Assembly (NCBI GenBank): GCA_045629585.1
Contig: JAZQRM010000059.1
Location: 5,932 to 69,931, forward strand
Direction: 5' to 3'
DNA length: 64,000 bases
Source: Taishania sp045629585
GTDB lineage: Bacteria; Bacteroidota; Bacteroidia; Flavobacteriales_D; Crocinitomicaceae
The notes beneath the pieces are model-generated. The model searched no databases, had not been told where the DNA came from, and saw nothing but the letters and a program-made list of their open reading frames with translations. The position numbers were made by a program, and so were the translations under genes. This document shows positions 1 through 8,266 of this stretch, in pieces; within the stretch, counting starts at the first letter, position 1, and every line of letters begins with the position of its first letter.

Positions 1-201
1 GTCGCTAACACAAAAAAACAGCTATCTGATCAAGAAGGAACATTGATTGGTTTTTTTGACGCTGAACGCTCTATGCAATATACGCATTACGGTGAGATGA
101 ATGTGATCTATTTCATCAGTAAGGACCGCAAAACAATGGGACGCGTTACACAATTACATTTTGATAAAAAAGAATTGAAATTTTTCTTACCGAATTATTA
201 A
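1..201 (+). CDS. C-terminal part of an unrecognised protein
   Basis: The reading frame is open from the left edge to a TAA at 199-201, giving 66 residues with no start in view. The visible part alternates short beta-type stretches with charged turns and ends in FFLPNY. I do not recognise a family. A strong terminator hairpin starts 43 bases downstream, which supports this being the real 3' end of a transcribed gene. Confidence 0.6.
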   Translation, partial: VANTKKQLSDQEGTLIGFFDAERSMQYTHYGEMNVIYFISKDRKTMGRVTQLHFDKKELKFFLPNY

Positions 202-244
202 TCTATCGCTAAACGGATAGTTGCTTTGAAGAAATAACAGAATA

Positions 245-275
245 AACAGACGTGCCATGGTGCGTCTGTTTTCAT
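245..275 (+). terminator. Rho-independent terminator
   Basis: AACAGACG (245-252) pairs with CGTCTGTT (263-270), and TTCATTT follows. It ends the partial gene at the left edge. Confidence 0.75.
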
Positions 276-374
276 TTACACTATACGGAAAGCGCTAAAG
301 TCCCTTGTATTTCTGAGGATTTAAAGTATATCAAAGAAAGTTAATGGCAAGCTTAAAAATATTCATCTTTTAAT

Positions 375-701
375 TCAAGCCAAATCCACTGTCTGATCCA
401 ATAGTTCTACGTTGAAATGTATTTTGACATTTAAAGCTTTAAATACCTTCAGAATGGTTTCAAAACGTGCATCACTCAAGCTATTTTCGATCTTGGAAAT
501 TTGTGCTTTTTGAACCCCCACCAACTTCCCAAGTTCCTCTTGTGTCAAGTTTCGCTCTTTACGTGCCTTTTTGATAGCTTCACCAAGTAAGTCAAGCCTC
601 AATTCATGCTCAAAAGATTCTCTTTTTTCAGAACCTCTTTTTCCGATATATTTATCAGTAAGTTCTTCTAGACCAACGGTTGTTAACCCTTGTTTTTTCA
701 T
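375..701 (-). CDS. higA: HigA-type antitoxin, XRE helix-turn-helix
   Basis: A 108-residue protein with a Cro/C1-type helix-turn-helix at about residues 41-95 (KARKERNLTQEELGKLVGVQ, then AQISKIEN). In HigBA modules this protein binds the toxin and represses its own operon. Its ATG overlaps the stop of the upstream HigB reading frame by 4 bases, the usual translational coupling for a toxin-first HigBA pair. The antitoxin looks intact although its partner carries an internal stop. The family call rests on the HTH and the gene order; it was not tested by a database search. Confidence 0.85.
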   Translation of the reverse strand: MKKQGLTTVGLEELTDKYIGKRGSEKRESFEHELRLDLLGEAIKKARKERNLTQEELGKLVGVQKAQISKIENSLSDARFETILKVFKALNVKIHFNVELLDQTVDLA

Positions 702-1036
702 GGTAAATGATTGAAATAATTATCCATTAAAGGTTCAGCTTTTTCCATATCACTTTTAGGCGTTTTATTTGATTTTTTTATCAGTCCATGTGTTGCTATC
801 ACCACTGTTTCTTGACCTCCTCTTTTATCCCAAAACGCAAACAATCTGTAATGTGTTTTATTGTACAATGTTCTGAATTCCCATATATGATTATTCAATT
901 TTTTGAATAATTCATGATCACTACTAACTTATGCTTTACGAATGTTATAGATTAACTTCTCTCTAGCTTTGGTATCCAAGGAATCCATAAATGCTACCGC
1001 TTCCGCTAAAAATTCAACATTAAATTTAACATCCAT
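698..1036 (-). pseudogene. higB: HigB/RelE-type toxin with in-frame stop at codon 36
   Basis: The frame starts at ATG 1036-1034 (MDVKFNVEFLAEAVAFMDSL) and meets TAA at 931-929. It then continues in the same frame through KKLNNHIWEFRTLYNKTHYR and FAFWDKRGG to a stop at 698. Together the two parts give the length (about 112 residues) and motif order of RelE/HigB-family ribosome-dependent mRNA interferases. Full-length relatives, from memory, tend to have Gln at the stop position, so one C-to-T change would explain the TAA. A product started from the internal ATG at 898 would lack the first 46 residues and is unlikely to be active. Sequencing error or suppression of the stop are the alternatives. 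Confidence 0.8.
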
Positions 1037-1205
1037 TTCACTTCCGTTTTACAAAGATAAAAGTTTCTCATTAAAGAAATAAATCAATAATACCCTATTT
1101 AATATAATAAAAAATAGCTAGTTAAAAAAATATAATTCATCTAAAATCGAACTGACTTTAATACATGTGCACTTTCTCTAGAATTGGTTTAAATTTATTA
1201 TGTGA

Positions 1206-1634
1206 TTATTCCTTTTGAATCAACAGATTTAGTACTTTGACCGATCGAATAACAGCACCGTTCAGGCTTTTCTCTTCGCAGAAAAGGTGAAATGTATCAA
1301 CATCATCCGTTTGTTGACAGTCCAGCAAATCCTTCATCGACAAAGATACCTCTCCAAAAGGCACGTATATTTGAACTTCGGGTTGGACACGTTTTATTTC
1401 CGCAAATGCAGTTAAAATGTAAACACAATCATTACAAGGTGTATCTGTACCATATTGAATAGTTATCCTATCATTGGCTTTAATAGCAGACTTTTTGAGG
1501 ATGAGATTTAAATCGGTTGAATTGTAAGTAGCGATAAGCTTCTTATTCAGCTAAACATTCCAAAAATCAAGCATATCACAAAAACCATTAAAGGTGATTA
1601 TCAATGCCGATAGCAAACAAAGTATTCATTTCAT
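1206..1634 (-). pseudogene. Remnant of a small secreted protein with two in-frame stops
   Basis: One frame reads ATG-AAA-TGA, then a signal-peptide-like hydrophobic stretch (ILCLLSALIITFNGFC), a TAG at 1553-1551, and about 114 open codons to TAA at 1208-1206. The open part has coding-like composition and includes TPCNDCVYILTAFAEIKRVQ. The frame is maintained across both stops, which suggests a decayed gene rather than random open sequence. It lies 15 bases below the preceding gene of the same strand, as a fifth member of that gene run. I do not recognise the family. A shorter product from a non-ATG start after the TAG cannot be excluded. Confidence 0.5.
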
Positions 1635-1649
1635 TGGTGTCATTTTTTT

Positions 1650-2245
1650 TTATTTTTCCTTTAAAACAAAACATTTAAATTCACTGCTCTCTTTTGATGT
1701 TAGAACCAAATTTTGACCTTTCCATATAAAAACTAAATCCATCGAATCAAGGTGTTTGGGTAAGTTATAGAGTGAATCAATGTCTTTCAGAAATTGATAT
1801 TCAGCGAAAAATGTAGTATCAATCGAGGTTTTATAAAGTAAACCTCCTAGGTAGAGCTCACCGATTCCTGCAGTCATCTGTGGTGTTCCTCCCCAAGAGT
1901 TTTGATGAAAATACTGAATTATGGATTCATTACAATCTTTGCACTTTAAAACTTCTACATCTCCACGGTGTCCAAAAAGCAGTGTATCAAAAGCGATTAT
2001 CATCACTAAATAGACCATGAGAAGACACGAAGATATGACTAAAACGAATTTCTTAGTAAGTCTGTTGTTCGTGGATTGATAAATAGAGCTTCCAGATAAT
2101 AGAAGTACGATTCCAAATAAGCATTTCGGAACTAAAATGAAATAAAAATGAAATAAAAATGAAATCCAAAAATAGTAACGAAGAGCCAAAATACCAAAGT
2201 AATCAGTAAGGTAAATAAAACGGTGTATTTTAAGGTAATCAGCAT
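1650..2245 (-). pseudogene. Unknown membrane protein with frameshift in an 11-bp tandem repeat
   Basis: The best start is ATG at 2245-2243, 37 bases below the upstream gene's stop, giving a hydrophobic N-terminus (MLITLKYTVLFTLLITLVFW). That frame hits TAG just past three 11-bp repeats at 2133-2165. The downstream part, open from 2189 to 1650, is in another frame: more hydrophobic segments, then a soluble tail with CKDCNES and a conserved-looking WGGTPQM. Removing one 11-bp unit joins the two frames into one continuous protein with about three membrane helices. So the gene is either frameshifted or switched off by repeat number. A product from the TTG at 2189 is possible but would start mid-helix. 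No family recognised. Confidence 0.6.
2133..2165 (+). repeat. Three tandem 11-bp units
   Basis: The units are TAAAATGAAAT (2133-2143), AAAAATGAAAT (2144-2154) and AAAAATGAAAT (2155-2165). The unit length is not a multiple of three and the array lies inside a coding frame, so gain or loss of one unit shifts that frame. Confidence 0.9.
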
Positions 2246-2282
2246 ATATCGATAGATTTAAATAGTCATTACAAGTTCATCG

Positions 2283-2642
2283 TTACAAACGAAATGGAAT
2301 CCATTTGCTTTTTATGTCTTTGCGTTCAACTCCAACTCCTATAGGCATTTCATACAATTCATTTATACTGGGATCTAATTCAGTCGCTTCTTTTAGAGAA
2401 ATGATTTTTGCACTTTGTTCCGAATGATCGTCTTTACCACATAAAAATTGCCATGAACTATCCTCCAAATCGTGAGAAACAAATAAAATGGGTCTCGTTT
2501 TATTCAAAACATGTTCGCAAACAAAACATGCGGTTTTCTCATTTTCTTTGAATTTAAATTCATCCAAACTTTTCTTTTGACCAAATAGATTAAACATCGT
2601 CAACGTAATTAGTGTTGTTAGTGATGGTTTATTAATCTTCAT
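2283..2642 (-). CDS. Small secreted protein of unknown function
   Basis: 119 residues starting with ATG. The N-terminus looks like a signal peptide (hydrophobic residues 8-20, possible cleavage after FGQ). The mature part has a CFVCEHV motif, then RPILFVSHD, WQFLCGKDDH and a C-terminal half rich in acidic residues. I have the impression of a known small-protein family with C..C..H..WxFLCG, but cannot name it. The gene begins 1 base after the stop of the upstream membrane protein, so the two are probably co-translated. Confidence 0.7.
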   Translation of the reverse strand: MKINKPSLTTLITLTMFNLFGQKKSLDEFKFKENEKTACFVCEHVLNKTRPILFVSHDLEDSSWQFLCGKDDHSEQSAKIISLKEATELDPSINELYEMPIGVGVERKDIKSKWIPFRL

Positions 2643-2643
2643 T

Positions 2644-3201
2644 TTATAAAAATTGCTGATTCCTATTTTCAGTAATCTCGGCTAATTCTTTCTTCAACCC
2701 GATTTTATCAAACAAACTTGGAAAGTTAACTTTATTTCTTTCTGTAAATAGGGTGAAATAAATGTACTCTTCATGGAAAAGTATGACGATGTAATTTCTC
2801 TTCGACGAGAAAGGAACTGTATTGGGTGAAGGATCAAATGCTACGAGGATGTTTTTACTATTTCTTTGAATGCGAATTTCCTTTTGCTTTAAATAATCAA
2901 CAACGAGCTTTTTATTGTCTTCTTTTGTGTTTTGCGTCTTGATTACCTGTAATCTATCTTCAGTCAATTTCAAGAAAAGAAGGAAAGTGAAATAAAATGT
3001 AAAAAGTATGTAAACAATTAAGAACGATTTTTCATTAATACCGTAATCCTTCCAACTAATAGCAATGCTCACTACACCCAAAATCAATGCAGCATTTATC
3101 GAAATTTGAAAAAGATTTTCAAAATAGTAATGATAGCCTTTCTTAAATGCTAGACGTCCATAGTGGATAGAAGCTTCGTAGTTTATAGAGGTGATTTTCA
3201 C
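2644..3201 (-). CDS. Unknown protein with two membrane helices
   Basis: 185 residues; the start codon is GTG at 3201. Residues about 28-50 and 60-78 form two hydrophobic helices, followed by a soluble domain (about 85-185) of mixed beta and charged character with PFSSKRNYIVILFHEEYIYF. The arrangement (short N-tail, two helices, cytosolic-looking domain) recalls small YcxB-like or PH-like membrane proteins, but this is only a resemblance. It lies between two other unknown genes on the same strand with gaps of 13 and 1 bases. Confidence 0.7.
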   Translation of the reverse strand: MKITSINYEASIHYGRLAFKKGYHYYFENLFQISINAALILGVVSIAISWKDYGINEKSFLIVYILFTFYFTFLLFLKLTEDRLQVIKTQNTKEDNKKLVVDYLKQKEIRIQRNSKNILVAFDPSPNTVPFSSKRNYIVILFHEEYIYFTLFTERNKVNFPSLFDKIGLKKELAEITENRNQQFL

Positions 3202-3214
3202 TGTAATTAACTCA

Positions 3215-4015
3215 TTATTTTTTCTTCACAAACTTAACGGTGTCGGTTACAATTGGATTTTTCCATCCTATGTTAGCTTTTGGATTTTTTTGTTTCATTA
3301 GAACAAAAATTGTATCCGTTAAATGAGGTGTATATATCGTTTGTGTATTTTCGCCCATTCCCGATGTATACTCATTTGTAAACTCCTTGAAATTAAATGT
3401 AAATCTGGATTCAGGTGCTCTAGTAAACTGAATTTCGAAGGGATAACTTTTGTTAGTAATAGAGTCCTTTTTATCAATGAATATTATTGCATTAGCATCG
3501 TGAATTACCAAATCTGTACTATCAAGTAATGAATATACATGTTGTAGTGGTTCATAACTTACATATTCTATTCGATCTCGATTTGCTCTTTTTGTCATAA
3601 AACTATTCGCAATCACTATATAAGTAATTACATTTCCAATTAAAAGAGGAATAAATAGCTTGCGTATGGATTCTTTATAAATTTTATGAATTGACAGCGT
3701 CTCCAAAAGGACACTTCCAAAACACATTAGTACATAGGTGGCACCCCAATTGATAGGATCAAAGGTAGCTCTTGGTAATAGTTGATCGAAAATGAAGTGC
3801 CACACTAGCATTCCGAACATCATCAAAAAAGTCCCGATAAATCCGGATATCAGATTACCAATAATCGCGATTACTAAAGATTTTATGTAGGAATACTTTA
3901 GCAACCATTTAACAACCAACCATTCCACAAGTATCGTCATCACAACTAAATACAAAAAACGATTGTACTCTTCATAGACGTATGCAGCAGGCCAAATAAG
4001 ATTAAGCGGAATCAT
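3215..4015 (-). CDS. Unknown protein with N-terminal membrane domain
   Basis: 266 residues. The first 150 residues hold about four to five hydrophobic helices; the remainder is a soluble domain with beta-rich stretches and a Lys-rich tail. I do not recognise a family. It is the first gene of the unknown minus-strand run that continues to about 1.2 kb, and is followed after 13 bases by the next gene. The clustering of membrane and secreted proteins without enzyme motifs is compatible with an envelope or immunity-type function, but nothing in the sequence proves it. Confidence 0.7.
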   Translation of the reverse strand: MIPLNLIWPAAYVYEEYNRFLYLVVMTILVEWLVVKWLLKYSYIKSLVIAIIGNLISGFIGTFLMMFGMLVWHFIFDQLLPRATFDPINWGATYVLMCFGSVLLETLSIHKIYKESIRKLFIPLLIGNVITYIVIANSFMTKRANRDRIEYVSYEPLQHVYSLLDSTDLVIHDANAIIFIDKKDSITNKSYPFEIQFTRAPESRFTFNFKEFTNEYTSGMGENTQTIYTPHLTDTIFVLMKQKNPKANIGWKNPIVTDTVKFVKKK

Positions 4016-4164
4016 TATATTATCATGTTTTCATGTTTGTAAAGACCTAAATCTCTGAATGAGTAATCTAAATTAACAATTTCTCAATTAGTCGATATGG
4101 TTCTAAAGTCTTGTGCAAGAAAAATGTTTTTTGTGAATGAGTTCTCTTAAAATGGGTGATATTA

Positions 4165-5745
4165 TCAAAGACCCCTATTTTCCCTACGCAATACACGCGT
4201 ATACACCGGGCGTGCGAAGAGGATAATCACAACTGTGAAGAAAGCCAACATGGATAAGGTAAAGTAGATTTCCATGTTGCTTACTAAAAGCGCTTGGTTA
4301 TATAGGTTCGACTTGACGGAAGTAGCTGCAATACTCATCGCTTGGTCATCGAGGCGGGTTTGTTGCCATTTGCCTAACAAGTCATTCCAATAATTACTGA
4401 ATTGTTGTCGCGTAACATCCAACGAACGACTCATCAACATTTGATGTTTGGTGGTTAACGCCAATGTAGCGTTTTGCATAACGGAATAACCAAGCATGGT
4501 GGTCCAAAAGCGCATGGCTGTTCCTGCTTGAGAAACAGAACCGCCAATCAAGGCATGTACCGACCCAAGCATATACAGTACCAAAGGCGCAAAAATAATC
4601 CCTTGCCCGATTCCTTGCACCACCAGCGCCAAACCAATGGTGAGTGTTTGGGTGTCTGGATACATCATTTGTCCAAAAAACAACAATGCGCATCCAATTA
4701 GGGCAAATCCGACCATAAAAATAAATCGTGCAGCGAGCTGTTTACGCAACGCAACGTAAGCCAAGATACTTCCTATAATCGTTCCAGCTACATTGAAATA
4801 TTGTACTTTAAGTACGTAATACCAAGGCCATCTCCAAACAACTTGCATCACTTGGTACAGATTGTTGGTACTCGAACGAAGGAAATAAAAAATGAAAAAC
4901 AGTAGTAATCCAGCAATGACACGTTTGGAAAACAGAATTTCAAAATGGAAGATGGGTCGTTTAGATGTGCGTTGCTGAAAAACAAATAAACCTATAAAGA
5001 TTAAAAACATTGCAAATGACCATTGAATTTGTGCCGATTCAAACCAATACAATCGTTTTCCATAAATCAATGTAAAAGCACCTGAAATCATAGCAATCGC
5101 CATGAAAATGATTGCGGGTAAATTCAATTGGTAGAGTGGTTTTTTGGGGCCAAACATGCGTTTTTCCTGCAACATAATTACAAAGAGGAATAAAGCCAAT
5201 AAATGATAAGCAATCACCACACATAAAATCATGTTATGCGAGAAATTCTCGATGGCAAACTTCACTAACGATGTTGAAATTTTATCCCCTGACATTATCA
5301 AACAATAGAGAATGACATACGCCATCAACTTTCCTTTTTCACCTTCAATTTGCGAGATGATAATGGGTAATAAAATACACCCTTCCAAAAGCATCAAAGG
5401 CCCTTGAATTCCACGTAAAATCAACAATATTGCAGGATTAACGGTCAAAGTCATAAGAAAAAGCACCAACATACTGGCCATGGTCATAACCAAGAGGTAG
5501 GATCGAATGTTGAAATATTGAAAAAAGCGCGTGTGAAAAAATAAAGTACACACAATGGTCGCGTATGCGAGTCCAAAAAGAAATTGAATGTCATCCACGT
5601 CTACATCCAAAAAGGACGCCGTGAACGTGCTATTCATACTGAAAATCGAAAGGATCATCACGTGCGGAAACATCGACAGCACCAATAAAGGCACAATCGC
5701 TTTTTTGGGCACCCACGATTTGATAAAACTACTCGATTGCGACAT
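4165..5745 (-). CDS. MFS multidrug transporter, 14-TM DHA2-like
   Basis: 526 residues, the usual size for EmrB/QacA-type drug:proton antiporters, with about fourteen hydrophobic segments spread over the whole length. It is the inner-membrane pump of a three-gene efflux operon: the membrane-fusion gene ends 8 bases upstream and the outer-membrane channel gene precedes that. The substrate cannot be told from sequence. The gene is last in the operon. The region from its stop to the next gene shows no clear terminator. Confidence 0.85.
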   Translation of the reverse strand: MSQSSSFIKSWVPKKAIVPLLVLSMFPHVMILSIFSMNSTFTASFLDVDVDDIQFLFGLAYATIVCTLFFHTRFFQYFNIRSYLLVMTMASMLVLFLMTLTVNPAILLILRGIQGPLMLLEGCILLPIIISQIEGEKGKLMAYVILYCLIMSGDKISTSLVKFAIENFSHNMILCVVIAYHLLALFLFVIMLQEKRMFGPKKPLYQLNLPAIIFMAIAMISGAFTLIYGKRLYWFESAQIQWSFAMFLIFIGLFVFQQRTSKRPIFHFEILFSKRVIAGLLLFFIFYFLRSSTNNLYQVMQVVWRWPWYYVLKVQYFNVAGTIIGSILAYVALRKQLAARFIFMVGFALIGCALLFFGQMMYPDTQTLTIGLALVVQGIGQGIIFAPLVLYMLGSVHALIGGSVSQAGTAMRFWTTMLGYSVMQNATLALTTKHQMLMSRSLDVTRQQFSNYWNDLLGKWQQTRLDDQAMSIAATSVKSNLYNQALLVSNMEIYFTLSMLAFFTVVIILFARPVYTRVLRRENRGL

Positions 5746-5753
5746 GATTTATA

Positions 5754-6800
5754 TTAGTTTTTTGAACCTTTGAAATAAACATTCATTCCTGAGCGAAGAA
5801 GCGCTATTTCGGAAGTTTCTTCAAGTATTACTTTAACGGGGATTCGTTGTTCAATTTTCACGAAATTACCTGTTGCGTTATCGGGTTTAATCAATGTAAA
5901 TTCTGATCCAGCAGCAGGAGAAAGCGATTCTACTTTTCCTTTAAATTTAATTTTAGGATAAGCGTCAGCAGTAATTTCGATGGTTTTATGAATATCAAAT
6001 TCACCGATTTGAGTTTCCTTTAAATTGACAACAATCCACTTTTCTTTAGAAACAACTTGCACCAAAGCTTGTCCTTCTTTCACGTATTGTCCCGGCTGAA
6101 TGTTTTTCGTTCCTACCCAGCCATCATAAGGCGCGATTACGTAGGAATATTCCAAAATTAACTCCGCATTTTTCAACAGCGCTTCTTTTTGACCTATTTG
6201 CGATCTAGCAGGCGCAATTTTCGTTTGTTCGGCAGAGGTTGAAATTTCAATAACGGCTTTTTGTTTTTCCAAGGAAAGTAATTTCGACTTCGCTTGTTTG
6301 TATTTTGCTTCTACTTGTTCAAATTGTTGTACCGTTACAGCGTCTTGTTCCACCAAGTTTTTGAAACGTACGTAGTCTTGTTCCAATTTCCAAATTTCTA
6401 CATTCGCAGCTTCAATTTCGGCATCTATCACGGGTGATGAACTGGCTTTGCTTCGCGCCGCAGATTCGTAAATAGCAACCGATTCCGAAGTAGATTGTAG
6501 ATTGGCACTCGCCTCCTCCACTTGATGGCGGTATTGACGGTTATCAATCACCACCAAAGTATCTCCTTTATGTACAAATTGGTTTTCCTCAAAACGCACT
6601 TCTTCAATGTACCCAGAAACCTTGCTAGAAACGGGGGTAATGTATTGTCTCACTTGCGCATCGTTTGTGGTCACATTTCTTCGTGTGAAGAGGTAAAACA
6701 CCAAAAGCGTTCCAATTCCGACAGAAATGCAGACCCATGCGGTGATGTTTAAAAAGCGATTTAAACGTTTTTCTCCTTTTGATTGAACTTTTGTGGACAT
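5754..6800 (-). CDS. HlyD/EmrA-type membrane fusion protein
   Basis: 348 residues: a cytosolic N-tail, one membrane anchor at about residues 17-38, a biotinyl-lipoyl-like half-motif around FVHKGDTLVVIDNRQY, a long coiled-coil hairpin (about 75-190), the second lipoyl half (IAPYDGWVGTKNIQPGQYVK) and a beta-barrel domain. It would bridge the MFS pump and the TolC-type channel across the periplasm. It starts 2 bases after the stop of the channel gene and is followed after 8 bases by the pump gene. Confidence 0.9.
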   Translation of the reverse strand: MSTKVQSKGEKRLNRFLNITAWVCISVGIGTLLVFYLFTRRNVTTNDAQVRQYITPVSSKVSGYIEEVRFEENQFVHKGDTLVVIDNRQYRHQVEEASANLQSTSESVAIYESAARSKASSSPVIDAEIEAANVEIWKLEQDYVRFKNLVEQDAVTVQQFEQVEAKYKQAKSKLLSLEKQKAVIEISTSAEQTKIAPARSQIGQKEALLKNAELILEYSYVIAPYDGWVGTKNIQPGQYVKEGQALVQVVSKEKWIVVNLKETQIGEFDIHKTIEITADAYPKIKFKGKVESLSPAAGSEFTLIKPDNATGNFVKIEQRIPVKVILEETSEIALLRSGMNVYFKGSKN

Positions 6801-6802
6801 GA

Positions 6803-8131
6803 TTATAGATTTCCTAATAAGTATTCTAATTGATAATATTTTAACTGTCGATTTACTTCCAATGAAATTAATCTAGATTGCGCTTCCAAATAGGCGTTAT
6901 CGGCATCGATAAGCTCTGTAATTAAACTCAATTGGTTGCCATATTTAACCTTTACAATGCGATAATTTTCTTCTGCTTGTTGAATGGCTTGCTTGGCAAT
7001 GACAATCTTTTCCTCGGCTTCTTGCAGCAATTTATTTGCTTTATAGACCTCATGAACAATTTCCTCTTCTTGTTCTTCGACTTCTAACTTCGCAATATCA
7101 ATCCCATGTTGACTCCCAGCGATTTTGTGCTTCATCGTTCCCCATTTGGTGAGTGGTACTTTTACACTTACACCCATCAATCCAAAATGGTACAAATGAG
7201 GTTGCGGAGGAAAAAACATGAAATTGGGATATTTCAAGCCGTATTCTCCACCGAAAGTAATTTGCGGCAAACGACTGGATTTCACGATTTTCTTTTCTAA
7301 CTCACCAATTTCAATTTCTTTTTTCAAAATCTGTAGCCTTTCACTACTCACAAACGCTTGATGATAAATGTCCGCATCTCTTTTTACCAAAAGATTTTCT
7401 CGAAGTACACCTTCCGTAAACACCTCAAAATCTCCCTGTTCAGGAAGTGCAATTAAAGTCTTTATTTGATGTTGGACAATATCATATTGATTCACCAATT
7501 CTGTTAAGGACATTTGATGATTCGACAACTGCAATTCAGCACGTAAAACCTCGTTATTTGTAACTAAATTATTCTTTCTTAAAGCGCTAATATGATGTAT
7601 ATTAATCGAATCTTCATGAATCTTTACTTTAATCAATATTTTTTGATCCTCTAAGTGAATTAATTGCAAAAAACCGGTAATGATTTGTAGTTTAAGTAAA
7701 CGTTCATCTTTACGTGTATTCAACCACGCAACAGTCGTTTCCACCTCCGCCTTTTTCTCTTCTTTTACTAATCTTCCACCCAAGAAAATCGGAATTGATG
7801 CTTCTAGGGTAAAGTCGTATTGAACGCGTGGAACCTCATACTCTGTCGGTTTATGCCCAAATCCATCTTGATATTGATAAATGTTTCCCAGCAAATTGAA
7901 TCCTGTATGGAAATCTACTTCTGGTAAACGTTCCATCTTCAAATCGCGTTCTTTAGCTTCTGCAATCTTCTCTTTAAGTTGATTGATTCGCAATTTTTTG
8001 TTGTTGGCCAATCCCAACTCAATAACTTCTTCTAAGTTGTATTTTTTTAATGCATCTTGAGAAAAAGCAGTTGATGTGTAGAGGAATAGTGCGATATAAA
8101 TGGTTGATAAAAGGAAAATTCTCGATAACAT
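6803..8131 (-). CDS. TolC-family outer-membrane efflux channel
   Basis: 442 residues with a signal peptide (cleavage likely after FSQ at about residue 25) and two long alpha-helical, coiled-coil-prone halves separated by strands, as in the TolC/OprM family. It is the first gene of the efflux operon and faces a divergently transcribed AraC-type regulator. The gap between the two genes holds a perfect 17-bp palindrome (8148-8164) and an inverted repeat. Regulation of the operon by that neighbour is inferred from the layout. Confidence 0.9.
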   Translation of the reverse strand: MLSRIFLLSTIYIALFLYTSTAFSQDALKKYNLEEVIELGLANNKKLRINQLKEKIAEAKERDLKMERLPEVDFHTGFNLLGNIYQYQDGFGHKPTEYEVPRVQYDFTLEASIPIFLGGRLVKEEKKAEVETTVAWLNTRKDERLLKLQIITGFLQLIHLEDQKILIKVKIHEDSINIHHISALRKNNLVTNNEVLRAELQLSNHQMSLTELVNQYDIVQHQIKTLIALPEQGDFEVFTEGVLRENLLVKRDADIYHQAFVSSERLQILKKEIEIGELEKKIVKSSRLPQITFGGEYGLKYPNFMFFPPQPHLYHFGLMGVSVKVPLTKWGTMKHKIAGSQHGIDIAKLEVEEQEEEIVHEVYKANKLLQEAEEKIVIAKQAIQQAEENYRIVKVKYGNQLSLITELIDADNAYLEAQSRLISLEVNRQLKYYQLEYLLGNL

Positions 8132-8147
8132 ATTACTTCGTAATGTA

Positions 8148-8164
8148 TAATCATTAAATGATTA
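8148..8164. promoter_or_regulatory. Perfect palindrome between efflux operon and regulator
   Basis: TAATCATT-A-AATGATTA is a perfect inverted repeat of 8-bp arms around one base, 17 bases upstream of the efflux start codon. A -7-like element TACCTTTG lies just beyond it on the minus strand (8175-8168). This is a good operator candidate; the binding protein is not known, and AraC proteins often prefer direct repeats. Confidence 0.5.
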
Positions 8165-8213
8165 GTGCAAAGGTACGGCCGTGCTCATGTCTTTTATTGA
8201 TAATTACGGAAAA

Positions 8214-8238
8214 CTATTTGTTCATTTACGCCAAATAG
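8214..8238. promoter_or_regulatory. Inverted repeat upstream of the AraC-type gene
   Basis: CTATTTG (8214-8220) and CAAATAG (8232-8238) are separated by 11 bases and end 28 bases before the regulator's ATG. It could be an operator or part of a promoter region. Confidence 0.35.
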
Positions 8239-8266
8239 CCGAACTTTGTATGTTTACAACATTCCT

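Noticed and set aside
698..898. A 66-residue toxin as a separate intact gene
   Set aside because: It lacks the first 46 residues of the family and the in-frame upstream part contains them, so it is the 3' piece of an interrupted gene.
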